Shown: piece after piece, positions 60,840 to 64,000 of the stretch | Layout: each line of letters begins with the position of its first letter | Numbering within the stretch: position 1 is the stretch's first letter | NCBI RefSeq assembly: GCF_020529025.1 | Contig: NZ_JACNMM010000006.1 | Coordinates: 248,001 to 312,000 of the forward strand | Reading direction: 5' to 3' | Length of the DNA stretch: 64,000 nt | From: Oceaniglobus trochenteri | GTDB lineage: Bacteria > Pseudomonadota > Alphaproteobacteria > Rhodobacterales > Rhodobacteraceae | The notes under the pieces: generated by a model | Told to the model about the DNA's origin: nothing | The model's database searches: none | What the model saw: only the letters and a program-made list of their open reading frames with translations | Position numbers and translations under genes: made by a program

Positions 60840-61076
60840 ATGTCCGTCTACATGGAGAAGATCGAGCCGGAAACGAACTGCTACCGTTTCTATGAAATCC
60901 GCATCGAGCCGGACCTGTTTGCCGAGAGATCCCTCGTGGTTTCGTGGGGCCGCATCGGGCAGCGCGGGCGCATGGCGGTGCGCGGGTCTGGGGACAGGCT
61001 GTCGGTCGAATGCCTGGCCGCGACGATCTGCAAGACCCGGCTAAAGAGGGGCTACAACGCAATTCCGCCGTGTTGA
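60840..61076 (+). CDS. Small WGR-domain protein
   Basis: A 78-residue protein that is essentially one WGR domain. It contains YRFYEIRIEPDLFAERSLVVSWGRIGQRGRM, listed here as about residues 15-45, with the namesake W-G-R at about 36-38. WGR domains are thought to bind nucleic acid; they occur in PARPs and as small stand-alone proteins in alphaproteobacteria, often near mobile DNA. GGGGAG precedes the ATG. The C-terminal KTRLKRGYNAI keeps the basic end of the domain. It lies beside the truncated cysG, possibly at a recombination boundary. Function unknown. Confidence 0.75.
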   Translation: MSVYMEKIEPETNCYRFYEIRIEPDLFAERSLVVSWGRIGQRGRMAVRGSGDRLSVECLAATICKTRLKRGYNAIPPC

Positions 61077-61197
61077 TGGCAGATTCGGCGTGTGGGGAGG
61101 CAGCGCCCTGAATGTAATGATCCGGAACAACGGCCAGCCCGGCTGTACCGATTTGCGGCGCGAACCCGGGTTCTGACGGTCCTGCACGATGGAGCGT

Positions 61198-62271
61198 TCA
61201 AACAGGCGCCGAAACCTGTCGGCTGTCTTCACGATCGCAGTTCGCCCAATGGGCCATGATCTGCGTCGAAGCGGCGGCAACCCCCGGCACAAGTTCCACC
61301 GGAATGCCGGCGGTCCGCGCGGCGCGGATTTCTTGGTCGGCGCGGCCAAGAATACCCGGATCGCCCGATTTCAGCCGCACCACGCTGCGCCCCTTGCGGG
61401 CCTCGGCAACGATCATTCGATTGATCCGATCCTGCGGCCATGGATGTGCACCTGGGTGCTTCCCGACGAAGATCCGTTCGGCATCGCGGCGGGCAAGATC
61501 CAGCATATCGTCGTCGACCTGGCGGTCGTGAAAGATCACGTCGGCCTCCTGCAACCGCTCCACCGCCCGCAGGGTCAGCAGATCCCGCGCACCCGGACCG
61601 GCCCCGACAAGGGTGATCCGGCCGGTGCCCGCGCCTTCGAGCCGGCCTCCGGCACCGATCGCATCCTTGATGGAACGCGCGGCCGCGCGCTCGGCCCCCC
61701 GAACCCAGGCTGCGCGGGGTGCGCCCTTGAACACCCAGGCCCAGAAGGCGCGCCGCCCTTCCCGGGGTATGGCATGGGCGACGCCGGGGCGAAGCCGCCC
61801 GGCCAGCGCGGCCAGACCGCCGATGTTGGGGGGCAGCATACGTTCGATACCGGTGCGGATGTCGCGCACCAGCACAGGCGCCGTGCCTTCGCTGCCGATG
61901 GCCACGACCACCGGATCGCGATCGACGATGGCCGGGGTGGTGATGTCGCACAGCTCGGGGCGATCTACCACGTTCACCGGGCACCGCGCCGCTCTGGCCA
62001 GCGCCTGCGCCGCGGCGTCCAGCCCGGGACAGCCGGTTGCGACAAAGGCCATGGCCGCATCATCGAAGACCTGCGCCGTCAGTCCCCTGACCTGCCGCGC
62101 CCGCCCGGTGACGACAAGGCGCTGCAATTCGTCATCCAGCGCCGCGGCAACCAGCACCAGTTGGGCATCGGTCCGCAGCAGCAGGCGCGCCTTTTGCGCC
62201 GCCTGTTCGCCGCCGCCCACGATGATCACGCGGCGCCCCGTCGTGCGGATGAACATGGGAAAGGCTTTCAT
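61198..62271 (-). pseudogene. cysG: Siroheme synthase CysG, C-terminally truncated
   Basis: A 357-residue open frame. The N-terminal part (about 1-215) is the precorrin-2 dehydrogenase/sirohydrochlorin ferrochelatase module, with the NAD motif VIIVGGGEQAAQKARLLL (about 15-32). A uroporphyrinogen-III methyltransferase module begins at about 219 (ITLVGAGPGARDLLTLRAV) and runs through RLKSGDPGILGRADQE to VELVPGVAAAS. It then loses family similarity and stops after 25 unrelated residues. A normal module is about 240 residues, so roughly the last 100 are missing and methylation is probably lost; the dehydrogenase half may still work. Siroheme serves nitrite and sulfite reductases, matching the nitrate reductase gene upstream in the operon. 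AGGAGA precedes the ATG. Confidence 0.75.
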
Positions 62272-62284
62272 GGGATCTCTCCTG

Positions 62285-63184
62285 TCAGGCAGGGTGGCGC
62301 GCGTGGCGGGATTGCCACAGGCGGGCGGCAGCGTGGCGGCCTTCGGGCACGCCGAGGGTTTCAAGGGCAAGCGCGGCGGTTTCGGTGACAATTTCCACGT
62401 CATGCCCCGGCGCGGGCCCGGCCTGCGCGGCATGGGGCGGCACGCTGCCCTGCCAGGGCGCCCCATCGCGTAGCCCGAAGGTGACGGTTTCCTTTGCGGG
62501 GTTAAGCTCGAACTCGCCCCCGCCGCCTTTGATCACGGTCAGGCTTTTCCAGCCCAGCAGCGCCGCCGCATCGGCCTGAAGCAATCGGTATGAGGGGTGG
62601 AACACGCCCTGAACGCCGGCAGGTGCGCGCGCGGGGTTCAACATCCGGCACACCGTGTTGACGCAGGACCGCAGGCCCAGCACCTCGCGCAGGGTCAGAA
62701 GGCGGAACAAGGCCGGATGGGCGATTTCGAGGGGCAGATAGGCAATGCCGTCACGGTCCAGCAGTTCGGCGCTCTCGTCCACACTGCGGGCCCGGGCGAT
62801 CCCGGCCACCGCCAGCCCGTCGCGCACCTTCGGATCGGTCCCGTTCCAACCGTGCAGCATCACCCGCCGCCCCGAGTCGGCCACCAGCCGGGCCGACATC
62901 AGGAACCAGGGTGCGCCCCGGGTGCGTCCGGCGGCATAGCTGGGCCAGTCCAGATCGGCATGCGGGCAGCCTGGCAGGGCGGCCTGCGCGGCCGCGGCAA
63001 GGCCCGCGATCTCGTCTGGGGTTTCGCCCTTCATGCGCAACAGCATCAGCAAGGCACCAACGGCTTCGGGGGCGGTATCCGCCGCCAGCATCAGCGCCAT
63101 CGCCTCCTGCGCCTCGGCCCGGGTCAACGAACGCGAGCGTCCCGGCCCCCGGCCCAGGATGCGGACATGTTCTGCCAGGCTCAT
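62285..63184 (-). CDS. TrpD-like glycosyl/phosphoribosyltransferase-family protein
   Basis: A 299-residue protein of the anthranilate-phosphoribosyltransferase fold group. The N-terminal helical domain (about 1-75) contains LTRAEAQEAMALMLAADTAPEAVGALLMLLRMKGET, listed by position as about 20-55. The catalytic domain follows, with MLHGWNGTDPKV, LREVLGLRSCVNTVCRMLNPA and VIKGGGGEFELNPAKE. The glycine-rich phosphate loop of true TrpD is altered, so tryptophan synthesis is unlikely. Genes of this type commonly sit between nitrate reductase and cysG in Rhodobacterales; their role in nitrate assimilation is not established. It overlaps nitrate reductase by ATGA and lies 13 bp before cysG. Confidence 0.82.
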   Translation of the reverse strand: MSLAEHVRILGRGPGRSRSLTRAEAQEAMALMLAADTAPEAVGALLMLLRMKGETPDEIAGLAAAAQAALPGCPHADLDWPSYAAGRTRGAPWFLMSARLVADSGRRVMLHGWNGTDPKVRDGLAVAGIARARSVDESAELLDRDGIAYLPLEIAHPALFRLLTLREVLGLRSCVNTVCRMLNPARAPAGVQGVFHPSYRLLQADAAALLGWKSLTVIKGGGGEFELNPAKETVTFGLRDGAPWQGSVPPHAAQAGPAPGHDVEIVTETAALALETLGVPEGRHAAARLWQSRHARHPA

Positions 63185-64000
63185 TCTGCGGCCTCGCGGT
63201 GGCGGGTGTTCCGAAGCAGTTCCGCGATCTCCGAGCGGCAGGAGCCGCAGTTCGTGCCCGCCCCCAGCATATCACCGATCCGCTCGACCGTGGTGCAGCC
63301 CCGGGTTTCGATCGCGTCGACGATGCTGTTCACGCCGATGCCAAGACAGGCACAGAGCACCGGCCCCGGGTCGGGCCGGTCGGCAGGCGGGCGGCCGGTC
63401 AGGGCCTGCGCATTGTCGGTGCCGGGCAGGGTTGCCAGATAATCCCGCATCGCCGCAACCGGCCCAGACGCCGCGAAGAGGGCGCCAGAGATGATCCCAT
63501 TCCGGTGCAGGACGATCCGGGCCGCGCCCCGTCTTTCATCGATGACCGAGGCCGCCTCGGCATCCGGCAGCGCCAGAAACCGCCGCGCTTCCGCTTCCCA
63601 ATCGGCAACCGGCGTGCATCCTGCCAGTTCCGCACGATACCCGGTGTGGGTCCGGCTTTGGGCCCAATAGGTGCAGTCGGGCGCCATTTCCCCCCGCGAC
63701 ACCGCGAAGCCGTACCAGGCGGCGGCAAAACGGGTTACGGCCACGACCGCGGCCTTGCTTTCGGGCTGACCCGAGAGAGGATCGGTGGCGGCCGCGATCA
63801 CGGCATCGATGCGGGCGGTGGGGGCCGTTTCCGCGGTCCAGTGCATCGGGGCAAAGACCTGCCCGGGTTGCACCGCGTCCGAGATGCGCGCGCGCAGGAT
63901 CGCGGTGCCCTCGGGGCTGGTCACCTTTACCAGGTCGGCCGCGCCGACCCCCAGACGCCCTGCGTCACCGGGATGGATTTCCAGGAAGGGCTCGGGCAGA
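63181..64000 (-). CDS. nasA: Assimilatory nitrate reductase, C-terminal part (partial)
   Basis: About 272 residues up to the stop; the start lies beyond the window. The first part is a molybdopterin-dinucleotide binding domain (FLEIHPGDAGRLGVGAADLV, VTSPEGTAILRARIS, FAPMHWT). The end is a BFD-like [2Fe-2S] domain, with Cys in VLCACLGI and GAGTNCGSCRSEI (C-x-C and C-x2-C, about the last 55 residues). This layout is that of NasA-type cytoplasmic nitrate reductases. It heads the minus-strand series nasA, TrpD-like gene, cysG. Confidence 0.88.
   Translation of the reverse strand, partial: LPEPFLEIHPGDAGRLGVGAADLVKVTSPEGTAILRARISDAVQPGQVFAPMHWTAETAPTARIDAVIAAATDPLSGQPESKAAVVAVTRFAAAWYGFAVSRGEMAPDCTYWAQSRTHTGYRAELAGCTPVADWEAEARRFLALPDAEAASVIDERRGAARIVLHRNGIISGALFAASGPVAAMRDYLATLPGTDNAQALTGRPPADRPDPGPVLCACLGIGVNSIVDAIETRGCTTVERIGDMLGAGTNCGSCRSEIAELLRNTRHREAAE

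Noticed and set aside
61041-61349. 102-codon minus-strand frame near the cysG break, considered as a transposase remnant
   Set aside because: The Arg-rich residues could not be matched to a transposase motif, and no terminal repeats were found around it.
1-64000. Search for CRISPR arrays, rRNA, tRNA and phage structural genes
   Set aside because: No regularly spaced repeats, cloverleaf-like segments or phage gene signatures were noticed by eye; a dedicated RNA scan could still find a small RNA.

Overview
The window is GC-rich and has the gene content of an alphaproteobacterium, most likely Rhodobacterales (Paracoccus/Roseobacter type). This rests on the mix of CUT1 sugar ABC operons, TRAP and tripartite tricarboxylate (TTT) transporters, LacI and GntR/FCD regulators, enolase-superfamily sugar-acid dehydratases and an assimilatory nitrate reductase next to a TrpD-like gene and cysG. 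The genus is inference. I saw no rRNA, tRNA, CRISPR array, phage genes or replication origin. It reads as an accessory, catabolic part of a chromosome or megaplasmid.

Region by region. 1-4230: start of a ribose-type ABC ATPase, a divergent GntR/FCD regulator, and a FAH-fold dehydratase plus 2-oxoglutarate-semialdehyde dehydrogenase pair (non-phosphorylative pentose-acid pathway). 4624-10240: catalase, an unusual double-winged-helix FCD regulator, a cytoplasmic GH29 fucosidase, and a divergent sugar-acid dehydratase with an L-rhamnose-mutarotase-like protein. 10335-17003: a CUT1 ABC operon divergent from a GH140-like (DUF4038) glycosidase and an NAD-dependent epimerase/dehydrogenase. 17211-18361: one complete IS630-family element. 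18691-35235: a FAD oxidoreductase on the + strand facing a possible 12-gene, 14-kb minus-strand operon (Gfo/Idh, CoA-transferase, enoyl-CoA hydratase, aldehyde dehydrogenase, CUT1 ABC transporter, two GMC oxidoreductases, LacI regulator, MFS exporter). Both ends carry the same TTTGGAACGTTCC operator. 35301-44107: a TRAP transporter split around a LacI gene, a 677-residue unknown protein, and an acyl-CoA dehydrogenase/SDR pair, with TTAAACG-type operators. 44403-52039: a TctA-TctB fusion permease, its binding protein and a cytoplasmic sulfatase, facing an enolase-superfamily enzyme, with a LacI regulator and a DapA-family lyase; two promoters share an ATGATCATCGAT operator. 52245-53264: an orphan GSU2403-type nucleotidyltransferase-fold gene under nested inverted repeats. 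53429-60685: a LacI-controlled CUT1 ABC transporter with twin nucleoside hydrolases and paired TGCAC..GTGCA operators. 60840-64000: a WGR protein, a truncated CysG, a TrpD-like protein and the C-terminal part of assimilatory nitrate reductase.

The window is therefore a row of at least six substrate-specific uptake-and-catabolism modules. Most carry their own local regulator, and four have a palindromic operator that recurs inside the module. The sulfatase/TTT module, the GMC/CoA-transferase/ABC module and the nucleoside-hydrolase/CUT1 module do not match a pathway I can name end to end, and are the best candidates for undescribed biology. All substrate assignments are inference from gene families and context.
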